Source: Bacillus badius NBRC 15713 (GTDB taxonomy: Bacteria > Bacillota > Bacilli > Bacillales > Domibacillaceae). From it: a stretch of DNA of 64,000 nucleotides. Under the pieces are notes generated by a model. The model had not been told where the DNA came from, ran no database searches, and saw only the letters and a list, made by a program, of their open reading frames with translations. Below are positions 17,661-28,113 of this stretch, piece by piece. Numbering within the stretch: the stretch's first letter is position 1; each line of letters begins with the position of its first letter. The stretch covers positions 105,025-169,024 of the forward strand of contig NZ_BCVF01000004.1 in the NCBI RefSeq assembly GCF_001591605.1. The letters are read 5' to 3'. Both the position numbers and the translations under genes were made by a program.

Positions 17661-19130
17661 TTGTCACAATTTGATACACCGTTATTCACCGGCCTCAAGG
17701 CTCATGCCGCTAAAGAACCGGTGCAATTTCATATTCCAGGCCACAAAAAAGGCAGCGGAATGGATCCTGAGTTTCGCCAATTCATTGGGGAAAATGCTCT
17801 TTCCATCGATTTAATTAATATATTTCCGCTGGATGACCTCCACCATCCTCAAGGAATGATTCAGCAGGCACAAGACTTAGCCGCTGAAGCATTTGGAGCG
17901 GATCATACATTTTTTTCTGTTCAAGGGACCAGCGGGGCCATTATGACTATGGTCATGACTGTTTGCGGACCAGGGGATAAAATTATCGTTCCCCGCAACG
18001 TGCATAAATCCGTCATGACAGCCATTGTCTTTTCAGGAGCGATCCCCATTTTTATCCATCCTGAAATTGATCCTGTCCTCGGAATCTCTCACGGCATTAC
18101 AACTGATGCAGTGAGCAGGGCATTAAACGAGCATCCTGATGCGAAAGGCTTGCTTGTGATTAACCCAACCTATTTTGGAATTTCAGGTGATTTAAAACAA
18201 ATTGTGGAAATTGCTCACTCTTTTGATGTGCCCGTTCTGGTAGATGAAGCACACGGAGTGCACATTCACTTTCATGATAAATTACCTGTGTCTGCTATGC
18301 AGGCAGGCGCGGATATGGCAGCAACCAGCGTGCATAAGCTTGGCGGCTCTTTGACGCAAAGCTCGATTTTAAATGTAAAAGAAGGACTCGTTCCAGCCAA
18401 ACGCGTCCAAACCATTTTAAGTATGTTGACGACAACCTCCACTTCTTACTTGTTACTTGCTTCCCTTGATGCCGCGCGGAGACGCCTGGCTATCGAGGGA
18501 GAAGAACTCATCAGCGGGGCTATTTCACTCGCCGGCTCAATGCGCAAACAGATCAATGAAATCCCTGATTTGTATTGTGTAGGACCAGAAATACTCGGTT
18601 CAAAAGCAACTTATGATTTTGACCCGACTAAGCTGATTATTTCCGTGAAGCAACTGGGCATTACCGGAAATGAAGCAGAGAATTGGTTAAGAGAAAACTA
18701 TAATATTGAAGTGGAGCTTTCTGATTTATATAATATTCTGTGCATTGTAACACCGGGTGATACTGAAAGAGAGGCGGAATTATTAATCCGCGCCCTTTCC
18801 CGCATGGCAGATGTATTTAAAGGAACCGAGGCAAAGGTTCATACAGATGTGCTTCTCCCAGATATTCCATTGTTAGCGTTGTCGCCACGGGACGCTTTTT
18901 ACGCTGAAACAGAGGTTGTGCCTTTTGAAGAATCAGCAGGCCGGATCATTGCGGAGTTTGTCATGGTGTACCCGCCAGGCATCCCTATCTTTATTCCCGG
19001 AGAAATTATTACGGAAGAAAATCTTACCTACATCCGCAAAAACCAAGAAGCCGGCTTGCCAGTTCAGGGTCCGGAAGACTTCAGCTTAAAAACCTTACGG
19101 GTTATCCGTGAACGAAAAGCAATTAGCTAA
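17661..19130 (+). CDS. speA: Arginine decarboxylase (PLP-dependent, biosynthetic)
   Basis: First step of polyamine synthesis: arginine to agmatine plus CO2. The 489-residue fold-type I enzyme is very like B. subtilis SpeA in length and sequence. The PLP-binding Lys is in SVHKLGGS (about residue 225), with the upstream VDEAHG Asp-His pair and the phosphate-binding VQGTSGA loop. Start at the TTG at 17661, which gives MSQFDTPL as in relatives, with GAGGTG 9 nt upstream; a GTG at 17649 overlaps that site. TATAAT strings at 17591 and 17636 are possible -10 elements without convincing -35 partners. Confidence 0.96.
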   Translation: MSQFDTPLFTGLKAHAAKEPVQFHIPGHKKGSGMDPEFRQFIGENALSIDLINIFPLDDLHHPQGMIQQAQDLAAEAFGADHTFFSVQGTSGAIMTMVMTVCGPGDKIIVPRNVHKSVMTAIVFSGAIPIFIHPEIDPVLGISHGITTDAVSRALNEHPDAKGLLVINPTYFGISGDLKQIVEIAHSFDVPVLVDEAHGVHIHFHDKLPVSAMQAGADMAATSVHKLGGSLTQSSILNVKEGLVPAKRVQTILSMLTTTSTSYLLLASLDAARRRLAIEGEELISGAISLAGSMRKQINEIPDLYCVGPEILGSKATYDFDPTKLIISVKQLGITGNEAENWLRENYNIEVELSDLYNILCIVTPGDTEREAELLIRALSRMADVFKGTEAKVHTDVLLPDIPLLALSPRDAFYAETEVVPFEESAGRIIAEFVMVYPPGIPIFIPGEIITEENLTYIRKNQEAGLPVQGPEDFSLKTLRVIRERKAIS

Positions 19131-19137
19131 CTCTGCG

Positions 19138-19170
19138 AAAAAAACCGGAAGCGGCCGCTTCCGGTTTTTT
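19138..19170. terminator. Shared terminator of speA and the SR1-like RNA
   Basis: Stem AACCGGAAGC / GCTTCCGGTT with A6 before and T6 after, so it can end transcription both ways. Confidence 0.93.
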
Positions 19171-19196
19171 CATTCATCAGCCAATATAAAGGCCGC

Positions 19197-19313
19197 TCAA
19201 TCGTCTAATTCGACTTCTTCCTCACACCCGCAGTGCGAATAAGCCACAGAAACCTTATCGTCTTCAAAATATTCGATCGTACTTAAACACGATTTGCAAA
19301 CAATTGTGCCCAC
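19197..19313 (-). CDS. sr1P: GapA-binding peptide SR1P
   Basis: 38-residue peptide read from GTG at 19313, starting MGTIVC. It has the SR1P pattern: MGTIVC-xx-C, a central YFEDDKV segment, a Cys pair (HCGC) and an acidic tail. In B. subtilis this peptide binds GapA and promotes its interaction with RNase J1, which is also encoded here (rnjA). AAAGGA lies 9 nt upstream of the GTG; an in-frame ATG at 19322 directly abuts it and would add three residues not present in known SR1P. Confidence 0.85.
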   Translation of the reverse strand: MGTIVCKSCLSTIEYFEDDKVSVAYSHCGCEEEVELDD

Positions 19314-19363
19314 ATTCTCCATTCCTTTCAACCATTTAGTCAACGTTTTTCTAAGTTAAATCT

Positions 19364-19411
19364 ATAATAATATAACACAATTCTTTTTTCAACCTTAAAT
19401 TGTATAACACA
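19364..19411 (-). promoter_or_regulatory. SR1-like promoter with two CcpN-type operators
   Basis: On the minus strand -35 TTGAAA (19387-19392), 17-bp spacer and -10 TATTAT (19364-19369). Two exact matches to the CcpN consensus TRTGHYATAYW are present: TGTGTTATACA (19401-19411), upstream of -35, and TGTGTTATATT (19369-19379), touching -10. Their centres are 32 bp apart, about three helical turns. Confidence 0.8.
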
Positions 19412-19576
19412 TTTAACTAATAAGAGAAAAGTGTGAGCAAAGAATCTATATTTTCCCTTTCATTCATATCAGCCTAGTAATTAGAAGAGATTTCCCCTTA
19501 TATACATATTAAAAAGAAGACCAAATACATTAGGTAGTAGGATGAACGATTATTACATTTGGAATGAGGGAAGACG

Positions 19577-20446
19577 ATGATTCAACTATCAGGAACGAAC
19601 TTACAACAGCTTGACACCTGGCCCCCCGGAAGCCTTGAAAACCTCATCGTCCAACAAATGTATGAGGATTCAGCTGTTTATTCGTATTCGTCTATGAATG
19701 AGCTCTCCTTTGAATTGGCCCTGCGAAAAAATATTGTCAGAAGCGCCCATTTAATGAACGAAAGCGAAGCACGGTTTGCCACTTTTACAGACTCACGCTG
19801 TAATCCCTATTACTGGCAGTTGACAAGCGCCGGCGGATTTCTTCTCAGGCATGGAGTTCAAGCTTCTGAAGCGATTGAAGATATTTATAGAAACAGCTCG
19901 ATCTATGCCTTTGAGTGCGCGACAGCTACCATAATTATTTATTACCATGCCTTGTTAAACAGCATAGGCGCACAGCTGTTTAATCAGATATTCCCGCGCC
20001 TTTACTTATATAGCTGGCATGCTGATCCCGATCTCGGATTACGGACAGTTTCTGTCAGCCGTTTCCTGCCCGGGGATGTTGTCTACTTTAAAAACCCTGA
20101 TTTTTCCCCCGAAACCCCCTGGTGGAGAGGTGAAAACGCCGTTGTTCTTGAGGATGGATCATTTTTTGGACATGGAGCAGGGATCAGAACCGCTGATCAA
20201 ATGATTCAATCTTTAAATAGGCAAAGAGTACCAGGGAGCAATCAATCAGCTTATTTGCTTCCTTCAGCTACAAGACCAGCGTTTAAACATCTCGCACAGC
20301 TGGCGATCATGCCTCGACATAACTCTGATTATAAACTTCATATCACTGTGATCCATCATAATAGAAGCTCGATTTCATTAAACCGTTATGTAACTTACTT
20401 AAGAAAAGTCTACAACCAAGCTGCACCAAAAAACCCGTTCTCCTAA
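19577..20446 (+). CDS. tgl: Spore coat protein-glutamine gamma-glutamyltransferase (transglutaminase Tgl)
   Basis: Cross-links spore coat proteins via epsilon-(gamma-glutamyl)lysine bonds. The catalytic Cys is in YAFECATA (Cys 114), with the downstream WRGENAVVLEDG and FFGHGAGI blocks holding the other active-site residues. The 289 residues are about 40 longer than B. subtilis Tgl (245): the last segment after SAYLLPSATR is an extension. Sporulation (sigma-K) control is expected but I found no clear promoter. ATG with GAGGGA upstream. Confidence 0.93.
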   Translation: MIQLSGTNLQQLDTWPPGSLENLIVQQMYEDSAVYSYSSMNELSFELALRKNIVRSAHLMNESEARFATFTDSRCNPYYWQLTSAGGFLLRHGVQASEAIEDIYRNSSIYAFECATATIIIYYHALLNSIGAQLFNQIFPRLYLYSWHADPDLGLRTVSVSRFLPGDVVYFKNPDFSPETPWWRGENAVVLEDGSFFGHGAGIRTADQMIQSLNRQRVPGSNQSAYLLPSATRPAFKHLAQLAIMPRHNSDYKLHITVIHHNRSSISLNRYVTYLRKVYNQAAPKNPFS

Positions 20447-20461
20447 GAGATCGGGTTTTTG
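20428..20461 (+). terminator. Terminator overlapping the end of tgl
   Basis: AAAAAACCCG / CGGGTTTTT stem with a 14-nt loop that includes the tgl stop codon. Confidence 0.8.
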
Positions 20462-20487
20462 TACCGCCAGCCTTCGCCTGTCCCTGC

Positions 20488-20748
20488 TTAAAAAGAAGCG
20501 GCTAATAAGTGCAGCAGCGGATCAACTGCCAGCTTGCCTGTCCAATAAAAAAACAAGGTTGAAAGTGTAACAAAAAACCCCCTTCTTGGAGAACACAGTA
20601 TTTTTTCAGCTGCCAGCATACATATATAGAAAAAAACAATGAATAACAGTCCCTGAAAGGTTTTGGAATCTCCTTTCGACAACCAGGCTGCCAACGTATA
20701 AAAGCTCCAAATCATGAAATGCAGCACGAATACAATATAATAGCTCAT
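20488..20748 (-). CDS. Small membrane protein of unknown function
   Basis: 86 residues with three hydrophobic segments (about 3-22, 31-50, 57-82). I do not recognise the family. It sits downstream of pdhD, in the region where B. subtilis has the lipoprotein gene slp, but has no lipobox and is not Slp. GGAGAGGGT directly upstream of the ATG supports translation. Confidence 0.7.
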   Translation of the reverse strand: MSYYIVFVLHFMIWSFYTLAAWLSKGDSKTFQGLLFIVFFYICMLAAEKILCSPRRGFFVTLSTLFFYWTGKLAVDPLLHLLAASF

Positions 20749-20823
20749 ACCCTCTCCGCCTATCTTTTTTGCTTCTTCTTACAGCTTATGGCTAGAAGGA
20801 TAAATTCTTAACTAAACAAATAA

Positions 20824-20858
20824 AAAAATAGAACTGTCATGGAGACAGTTCTATTTTT
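20824..20858 (-). terminator. Terminator of the pdh operon
   Basis: Stem AAAAATAGAACTGTC / GACAGTTCTATTTTT with a 5-nt loop just past the pdhD stop. Confidence 0.93.
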
Positions 20859-20864
20859 GTCTAA

Positions 20865-22274
20865 TTATTTTACAATATGGATCGGTGTGCCAAGAGCTAC
20901 TTCTGCTGCTTCCATAGAAATTTCTCCTAGCGTTGGATGCGCATGAATCGTCATAGCCACATCTTCTGCTGTCATGCCTGCTTCAATAGCAAGACCGAGC
21001 TCAGCAATCATATCAGATGCACCGGAGCCAGCAATTTGGGCACCGACGATCAAGCCGTCTTCTTTGCGTGTGACAAGCTTCACGAAACCATCTGTGCTGT
21101 TAAGCGCCAATGCACGGCCGTTCGCTGCAAATGGGAATTTAGCTGCGACAATCTCCATGCCTTCTTCTTTAGCCTCTGCTTCTGTATAGCCGACAGTAGC
21201 CAATTCAGGCTCAGTAAAGCAAACCGCTGGGATGGCTAAATAATCAATTTCAGAACGCTCGCCGGCAATCGCTTCTGCCGCAATCTTTCCTTCGTAAGAA
21301 GCTTTATGCGCCAATGGAGGACCTTGTACGATGTCTCCAATCGCGTAAATATTCGGTACGCTTGTCCGGCATTGCTTATCGATTTCGATTAAACCGCGAT
21401 CTGTGATTTTAACGCCCGCTTGCTCAAGGCCAAGCTCTTCTGTATTTGGCTTGCGGCCAACTGTTACAAGTACATAATCAGCTTCGACTTTCTCTTCTTT
21501 GCCGCCTGCTTCATATGTTACAACTACGCCATTTTCTGTTTCTTCCGCAGACTTGGCCATTGCTTTTGTAACCATTGTTACACCTTTTTTCTTCAGATTG
21601 CGCTTAACAAGAGCGGACATTTGCTTTTCAAAGCCGTTTAAAATCTCGTTAGCTCCCTCAAGAATAGTTACTTCTGTTCCAAGGTTTGCATAAGCAGTAG
21701 ATAATTCTGCGCCAATATAACCGCCGCCGACTACTACCATTTTCGCTGGAACTTCTTTCAGCGCCAAAGCACCTGTTGAGTTAAGCACCCGCTCAGAAAA
21801 TTTAAAGTTAGGGATTTCAATCGGATGAGAACCGGTTGCTACAATTGCATGTTTAAATTTATATGTTTGAGCTGAATTTTCATTCATGACACGGAGTGTA
21901 TTCGCATCAACAAAGTACGCTTCACCGCGAACGATTTCCACTTTGTTTCCTTTTAACAGCCCTTCTACTCCGCCAGTCAGCTTTTTCACTACGCTGGCTT
22001 TCCATTCTTGGACTTTTTCAAAGTTAACTGTAACGTTTTCCGCTACAATTCCCATATCATCTGAATGTTTCGCTTGCTCATAACGATGCGCAGCTGTAAG
22101 TAACGCTTTAGAAGGAATACAGCCGACGTTCAAACAAACACCGCCTAGTTCTCCTTTTTCAACGATCGTTACTTTTTGTCCAAGCTGTGCAGCACGAATA
22201 GCTGCTACGTATCCTCCTGGGCCTGCCCCGATAACTATCGTATCAGTTTCGATTGCGAAATCTCCTACTACCAT
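20865..22274 (-). CDS. pdhD: Dihydrolipoamide dehydrogenase (PDH E3)
   Basis: Reoxidises the lipoyl groups of E2 with FAD and NAD. 469 residues: FAD-binding [10 protein letters not shown] near the N-terminus, redox-active disulfide in [16 protein letters not shown]-binding GGGYIGAE, and the C-terminal HAHPTLGE motif with the catalytic His-Glu pair. ATG with GGAGGCGT upstream, 4 bp after pdhC, so co-translated in the pdhABCD operon. Confidence 0.97.
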   Translation of the reverse strand: MVVGDFAIETDTIVIGAGPGGYVAAIRAAQLGQKVTIVEKGELGGVCLNVGCIPSKALLTAAHRYEQAKHSDDMGIVAENVTVNFEKVQEWKASVVKKLTGGVEGLLKGNKVEIVRGEAYFVDANTLRVMNENSAQTYKFKHAIVATGSHPIEIPNFKFSERVLNSTGALALKEVPAKMVVVGGGYIGAELSTAYANLGTEVTILEGANEILNGFEKQMSALVKRNLKKKGVTMVTKAMAKSAEETENGVVVTYEAGGKEEKVEADYVLVTVGRKPNTEELGLEQAGVKITDRGLIEIDKQCRTSVPNIYAIGDIVQGPPLAHKASYEGKIAAEAIAGERSEIDYLAIPAVCFTEPELATVGYTEAEAKEEGMEIVAAKFPFAANGRALALNSTDGFVKLVTRKEDGLIVGAQIAGSGASDMIAELGLAIEAGMTAEDVAMTIHAHPTLGEISMEAAEVALGTPIHIVK

Positions 22275-22278
22275 TGCA

Positions 22279-23637
22279 TTACGCCTCCATTAATAAAAGT
22301 TCTGGATCATTTAATAAACGCTTAATATGGTTAAGCGCATTTTGAGCTGTTGCCCCATCAATCATTCGGTGGTCAAAGCTCAATGATAATGCTAACACAG
22401 GTGCGGCTATAATTTCACCATTTTTTACAACTGGTTTTTCAGCAATTCGGCCAATGCCTAGAATAGCCACTTCAGGATGGTTAATTACTGGAGTAAACCA
22501 TTGTCCGCCGGCAGAACCAATATTCGTAATGGTACAAGATGCGCCTTTCATTTCAGCTGGCGAAAGCTTGCCATCGCGTGCCTTAGTTGCCAGTTCATTA
22601 ATTTCATTTGAAATCGTAAACATGGATTTGCGGTCAGCATTTTTCAAAACTGGAACAAGCAGCCCTTTATCTGTATCAGCTGCGATACCGATATTGTAAT
22701 AATGCTTGTGAACAATTTCATCTGTATTGTCATCGAGTGACGTATTTAAAGCCGGATATTCACGAAGCGCGCTTGTTAAAGCTTTGACCACATATGGAAG
22801 GAAGGTTAACTTAATTCCTTTTTCCTCAGCTACTGCTTTGAACTTCTTGCGGTGAGCCCACAGCTTAGATACTTCCACTTCATCCATCAAAGTAACATGC
22901 GGTGCTGTATGCTTCGAATGAACCATCGCTTTCGCAATCGCTTTGCGGATACCGCTCATTTTTTCGCGTGTTTCCGGGAATTCGCCCTCCGGAATAACAG
23001 GGGCGGCAGCAGCCTTCGCTTTGTCCGCTGTCTGTTCAGCAGCAGGTACAGCTTCCTGTTTGGCCACTGGCTCTTCTGGAGCTTTCTGGCCACCAGCGAT
23101 AAAGCTGTCAATATCCTCTTTCAGCACACGGCCGTTCTTGCCTGAGCCCGCTACTTGGCGAATATCTACGCCGTTATCACGCGCGTATTTGCGAACAGAC
23201 GGCATAGCTACGATGCGGCGGTCCGGATCCACATGTGCTTCTTGAGCTGCCGGCTGGGCGCCTGCTCCTGTTGTTTCTGCTTTTTGGACAGGCACTTCTT
23301 CTTTTTTCATATCCTGGCCGGCTTCTGCTGTTGATTGAACTTGTGCTTCTGTTTTTTCCTCTTCGTCCCCATGGCCTTTAAATTGTAAATCTTCATAACC
23401 AGGAGCGTCAATTTTAACAAGCACATCACCGACAACTGCTACCGTTCCTTCACTCACTAATACATCTTCTACTGTTCCTGTAACAGGGGAAGGGATTTCA
23501 ACGACTGCTTTATCATTTTGCACTTCGCAGAGGATGTCATCCTCTTCAATTTTGTCGCCAGGTTTTACGAACCATTTGACGATTTCGCCTTCGTGAATAC
23601 CTTCACCGATATCAGGTAATCTAAATTCAAATGCCAA
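22279..23637 (-). CDS. pdhC: Dihydrolipoamide acetyltransferase (PDH E2)
   Basis: Core of the PDH complex. 452 residues: one N-terminal lipoyl domain (Lys in [11 protein letters not shown], about residue 43), an Ala/Glu/Gln-rich flexible linker (about 80-140), a peripheral-subunit binding domain (around [10 protein letters not shown] and GRVLKEDI), a second Ala-rich linker and the catalytic acyltransferase domain ending with [10 protein letters not shown] (catalytic His). The TTG at 23637 is chosen because AGGAGG is 9 nt upstream and it gives the family start MAFEF. Confidence 0.96.
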   Translation of the reverse strand: MAFEFRLPDIGEGIHEGEIVKWFVKPGDKIEEDDILCEVQNDKAVVEIPSPVTGTVEDVLVSEGTVAVVGDVLVKIDAPGYEDLQFKGHGDEEEKTEAQVQSTAEAGQDMKKEEVPVQKAETTGAGAQPAAQEAHVDPDRRIVAMPSVRKYARDNGVDIRQVAGSGKNGRVLKEDIDSFIAGGQKAPEEPVAKQEAVPAAEQTADKAKAAAAPVIPEGEFPETREKMSGIRKAIAKAMVHSKHTAPHVTLMDEVEVSKLWAHRKKFKAVAEEKGIKLTFLPYVVKALTSALREYPALNTSLDDNTDEIVHKHYYNIGIAADTDKGLLVPVLKNADRKSMFTISNEINELATKARDGKLSPAEMKGASCTITNIGSAGGQWFTPVINHPEVAILGIGRIAEKPVVKNGEIIAAPVLALSLSFDHRMIDGATAQNALNHIKRLLNDPELLLMEA

Positions 23638-23749
23638 AGTCTTCACCCTCCTAATTGAAGTTCATTCTGTTCACAACGGTTAGATGAGGAGAGATCTCAA
23701 GTCTATTCGCCATAAGCTTGAGATCATCTGTCCTGCCCTCTACTTGTGA
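23638..23749 (-). promoter_or_regulatory. pdhB-pdhC spacer with inverted repeat
   Basis: 112-bp spacer in an otherwise tight operon. GATCTCAAG (23693-23701) and CTTGAGATC (23717-23725) form a 9-bp stem with a 15-nt loop and no T run. An internal pdhC promoter is known in B. subtilis; this could be a processing or regulatory hairpin. Confidence 0.5.
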
Positions 23750-24727
23750 TTAAAATTCAAGTACTTTTTTCGCTGTTTCGATAACGTCCTTGAAGTTTGG
23801 AAGCCATACTGGTTCAGCTTGTGAAAACGGATAAACCGTATCCGGAGCAGCGACGCGCAAAACAGGGGCATCTAAGCTTAAAATGGCCCGGTCATTAATT
23901 TCCGCTACCACATTTGCTGCGATTCCCGCTTGCTTCTGAGCTTCCTGAACTACAATAGCACGTCCTGTTTTTTCCACAGATGCGACGATCGTATCTATAT
24001 CTAGAGGCTGGATCGTACGAAGATCGATCACCTCTACAGAATAACCTTCTTTTTCCAGTTCTTCTGCTGCTTTGATCGACTCATGAACCATTGCCCCGTA
24101 AGTAATGATGGAAAGATCTTTTCCTTCCCGCTTCACTTCGGCTTTTCCAAGCGGAATTGTGTACTCTTCTTCCGGCACTTCTTGACGGAAAGAACGGTAT
24201 AATTTCATATGCTCAAGGAAAATAACCGGATCATTGTCACGAATAGCAGAAATTAACAAGCCCTTTGCATCATAAGGTGAAGATGGAATAACAACCTTCA
24301 AGCCTGGCTGTTGAGCAACAAGCCCTTCTAAGCTGTCAGCATGAAGTTCCGGTGTATAAACGCCGCCTCCAAATGGAGAGCGAATTGTTACCGGTGCAGG
24401 ATAGCTGCCGCCTGAGCGATAACGAAGGCGGGCTAATTGGCCGCTAATAGAATCCATTACTTCATATACGAAACCAAAAAATTGAATTTCAGGAACCGGA
24501 CGGAAGCCTTCAAGAGCAAGTCCAACAGCAAGCCCGCCAATCCCGGATTCAGCAAGCGGTGTATCAAATACACGATCTTCACCGAATTCTTTTTGGAGAC
24601 CCTCCGTTGCCCGGAAAACCCCTCCATTCACTCCAACGTCTTCCCCAAAGACCAATACATTTTCATCGTTCTTCAGTTCTGTGCGCAGAGCGTCCGTAAT
24701 AGCTTGGATCATTGTCATTTGCGCCAT
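23750..24727 (-). CDS. pdhB: Pyruvate dehydrogenase E1 beta subunit
   Basis: With PdhA forms the thiamine diphosphate-dependent E1. 325 residues of the transketolase pyrimidine-binding and C-terminal fold, with [14 protein letters not shown] and the [15 protein letters not shown] block near the cofactor site. It starts 3 bp after pdhA. Confidence 0.97.
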   Translation of the reverse strand: MAQMTMIQAITDALRTELKNDENVLVFGEDVGVNGGVFRATEGLQKEFGEDRVFDTPLAESGIGGLAVGLALEGFRPVPEIQFFGFVYEVMDSISGQLARLRYRSGGSYPAPVTIRSPFGGGVYTPELHADSLEGLVAQQPGLKVVIPSSPYDAKGLLISAIRDNDPVIFLEHMKLYRSFRQEVPEEEYTIPLGKAEVKREGKDLSIITYGAMVHESIKAAEELEKEGYSVEVIDLRTIQPLDIDTIVASVEKTGRAIVVQEAQKQAGIAANVVAEINDRAILSLDAPVLRVAAPDTVYPFSQAEPVWLPNFKDVIETAKKVLEF

Positions 24728-24730
24728 GGC

Positions 24731-25852
<1,122 letters not shown>

Positions 25853-25958
25853 CTATCCTTTCTCTTTTTATTGTGCCTGATCTTCCTGCCTCAACAAGCC
25901 ATCCTGTAATCTTCTCTGTGGCACGATTTCTTCAGATGGGATGATTTATCGTCAATAC

Positions 25959-26041
25959 TGTACTAGTTGTTTATTCATATGCACTAGTACAACAACTTGT
26001 TTACAGAGATAAGTCTATAATATCGGCCCGCTGAAAGTCAA
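25959..26041 (-). promoter_or_regulatory. Candidate pdhA promoter and leader inverted repeat
   Basis: On the minus strand TTGACT (26036-26041), 16-bp spacer and TATAGA (26014-26019). About 25 bp downstream of the -10, TGTACTAGT (25959-25967) and ACTAGTACA (25983-25991) form a perfect 9-bp inverted repeat with a 15-bp spacer inside the predicted leader of about 165 nt. Confidence 0.55.
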
Positions 26042-26484
26042 ACAAATTTACCTTGCCGAACAGGGAGTTGTTGTTTTTCCACAATCCTTTTCATTAAAAC
26101 TGTATTACTGCACTAAAAATATCTGTACTATAAAAAAACTTATTTTTCGCAACTGTTATAGAGTAGTTTTTCTCGAAATCGCTTTTGTGCATTTGTACAT
26201 GTATATCCTTTCCCTTTGAAAAAGAAAAAAAACCGGAAAATTTACCGGTTCCTGCTCCTCTATTTGTTTAACATCTGCCTGCCTGCTTTTCGCCATTTCT
26301 GGTGCCGGCGATTTCACTCTTTCCCCTTTGATAGGCACGGCTGCTTTTTCCAAGCATGATTGACGCTTACTTTTCTTCCTCATCTCCTTTATTCTTCCAA
26401 AACAGCGGGCTGTTCCGTTAACAACGGATTGTTTTTTTGATAAACTGTCTGTAGACATTGGTTCAAGGAAAGAAGGTACGCATT
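26042..26484. other. Gap between pdhA and def with an orphan minus-strand terminator
   Basis: No convincing gene. A hairpin AACCGG / CCGGTT with eight T on the minus strand (about 26228-26253) has no minus-strand gene before it. A Lys/Arg-rich frame crosses it (26156-26458) and its ATG abuts the AAAGGAG site, so I do not call it. A non-coding minus-strand RNA of about 200 nt is possible. The def promoter should lie near 26430-26460. Confidence 0.45.
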
Positions 26485-27039
26485 ATGATTACAATGAAAG
26501 ATATTGTCCGGGAAGGTCATCCCGTGCTAAGAGAAAAAGCGGCGGATGTCACTCTGCCGTTAAGTGAGGAAGATAAGAAAACCGCTAAAAATTTGCTTGA
26601 ATATGTGCAAAATAGCCAAGATCCTGAAATCGCCCAAAAGTTTGGATTGCGGCCTGGCGTTGGCCTGGCAGCTCCGCAAATCGGCCTGTCTAAACGAATC
26701 ATTGCCATCCAAGTCCACGATGAACACGGTGACTTAATCAGTCATGCCCTGATTAATCCGAAAATCATGAGCCATTCTGTGGAAAAGGCTTATCTCGCTT
26801 CCGGAGAAGGCTGCTTATCAGTAGACAGAGATGTCCCTGGATATGTACACAGATATGCACGTGTGACAATAAAAGCAATGGATGCTGACGGGAACGAACT
26901 AAAGCTGCGCTTAAAAGGCCTTCCTGCTATTGTTGCTCAGCATGAAATTGACCATCTAAACGGCGTAATGTTTTATGATCATATTGATCCACAGAATCCT
27001 TTTACTGTGGCAGAAGGGTCTTCGCCTATTGAACGTTAA
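26485..27039 (+). CDS. def: Peptide deformylase
   Basis: Removes the formyl group from nascent N-terminal Met; metalloenzyme. 184 residues with all three motifs: [16 protein letters not shown] (metal Cys) and QHEIDHLNG (two metal His and catalytic Glu). It corresponds to B. subtilis DefB/YkrB. ATG at 26485 with GAAGGT 8 nt upstream; the frame is open from 26458 but without support. Confidence 0.96.
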   Translation: MITMKDIVREGHPVLREKAADVTLPLSEEDKKTAKNLLEYVQNSQDPEIAQKFGLRPGVGLAAPQIGLSKRIIAIQVHDEHGDLISHALINPKIMSHSVEKAYLASGEGCLSVDRDVPGYVHRYARVTIKAMDADGNELKLRLKGLPAIVAQHEIDHLNGVMFYDHIDPQNPFTVAEGSSPIER

Positions 27040-27081
27040 CTGTTAGATAAGGGAGAACAGACTGCTCTCGAGCAACTGAAT

Positions 27082-27125
27082 AAAAAAACTCGCGGCTGCT
27101 TTAATTAGCATCCGCGAGTTTTTTA
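27082..27125. terminator. Bidirectional terminator between def and ykrA
   Basis: AAAAAACTCGCGG / CCGCGAGTTTTTT stem with a 16-nt loop. Confidence 0.9.
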
Positions 27126-27129
27126 TTTT

Positions 27130-27900
27130 CTATAGAAGCGCCAGTTTTTTTAGGGCAAGATAAATGCCGTCTTCGGCTACATCCTCTGTTACCATGTCGG
27201 CCATTTCTTTGACCGGCGGAAGCGCATTCCCCATTGCCACTCCTGTACCTGCAAATTCCAGCATTTCAATATCATTTAATCCGTCACCGAAAGCGTAAAT
27301 ATCTTCTCGCTTGAATTCCAGCCGCTCCATCATTTTTTTAATTCCTTCCGCCTTCGAACCTCCTGCAGGCAAAACATCAAGAGAATAGGGATGCCAGCGG
27401 ACAAATGAGAATTCCGGAAATTGTTCACGGTAGCTTTCCTCCTCTTTTTCTTCACAAAAAACGAGTGTCTGGTAAAGCTCTTTTTCTTTATAAAAATCTG
27501 GATTCACCTCAGGATAAGGGAATTTCAGCGTAGAAATACTTTCATTGACGTAGGCATCATCAGGCCGGTTAGCCTTCATTACTTCTCCATCCATATAGAC
27601 AAGCGAATGCCCTTGCTCGGCTGCATATTCATTTAATTTGTCCAATGAGTCAGCGGCAAGCGGGTTTAAATAGATGACCTCATCTTCAAAGACGACATAT
27701 TGGCCATTAAAGCTGACGAAGGAATGGATATCAAGTTCTTTCCGCAAATCAGCAAACATAAACGGTGCCCGTCCTGTGGCAATCGCTGTATAGACCCCTT
27801 TCTCCCTCAACAGCTGAACAGCCTCTTTCGTCTTTGCCGGCAGCTGCTTCTCTTCATCCAGTAGCGTTCCATCTATATCAAAAAATACGATTTTCGCCAT
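27130..27900 (-). CDS. ykrA: HAD superfamily Cof-type phosphatase
   Basis: 256 residues. Motif I FFDIDGTLLDE with nucleophile Asp and acid/base Asp, motif II ATGRAP, and motif IV GDGLNDIEML; the large C2-type cap lies between. Probably a sugar-phosphate or nucleotide phosphatase; the substrate is unknown. Same place as B. subtilis ykrA. ATG at 27900 with GAGGAG upstream. Confidence 0.92.
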   Translation of the reverse strand: MAKIVFFDIDGTLLDEEKQLPAKTKEAVQLLREKGVYTAIATGRAPFMFADLRKELDIHSFVSFNGQYVVFEDEVIYLNPLAADSLDKLNEYAAEQGHSLVYMDGEVMKANRPDDAYVNESISTLKFPYPEVNPDFYKEKELYQTLVFCEEKEEESYREQFPEFSFVRWHPYSLDVLPAGGSKAEGIKKMMERLEFKREDIYAFGDGLNDIEMLEFAGTGVAMGNALPPVKEMADMVTEDVAEDGIYLALKKLALL

Positions 27901-28113
27901 ACAAACAACTCCTCTTCCCTGTACATATTCCTTCTCAAAGCTATCCCAACTTCTGATGAAAGTCAACGAGGCGCCGTTCCTTTGGTGTTTATTACCACGC
28001 CTAATTAGAACCGTCTTTACTCATACTAATAAATAAGTATTGGGCAGCACCCTCCCGTTCCCCTTTTTATTTATACAAACTTATGGTAAAATAACAGTAA
28101 GGAGTGATCCACT

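Larger units (their letters stand above)
19138..19357 (-). ncRNA. sr1: SR1-like dual-function small RNA (about 215 nt)
   Basis: A promoter at 19364-19392 and a terminator at 19138-19170 delimit a minus-strand transcript of about 215 nt, close to the 205 nt of B. subtilis SR1, which also lies between speA and pdhD. It contains the SR1P reading frame. SR1 base-pairs with ahrC mRNA in B. subtilis; I did not test pairing here. Both ends are inferred from the promoter and hairpin. Confidence 0.8.

Noticed and set aside
19401..19411. TATACAAT-type string as a second SR1 promoter
   Set aside because: No matching -35 upstream; it is better explained as the distal CcpN-type operator.
26156..26458. 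100-codon Lys/Arg-rich open frame on the minus strand
   Set aside because: It runs through a strong terminator hairpin, its ATG abuts the only ribosome site, and it resembles no family I know.
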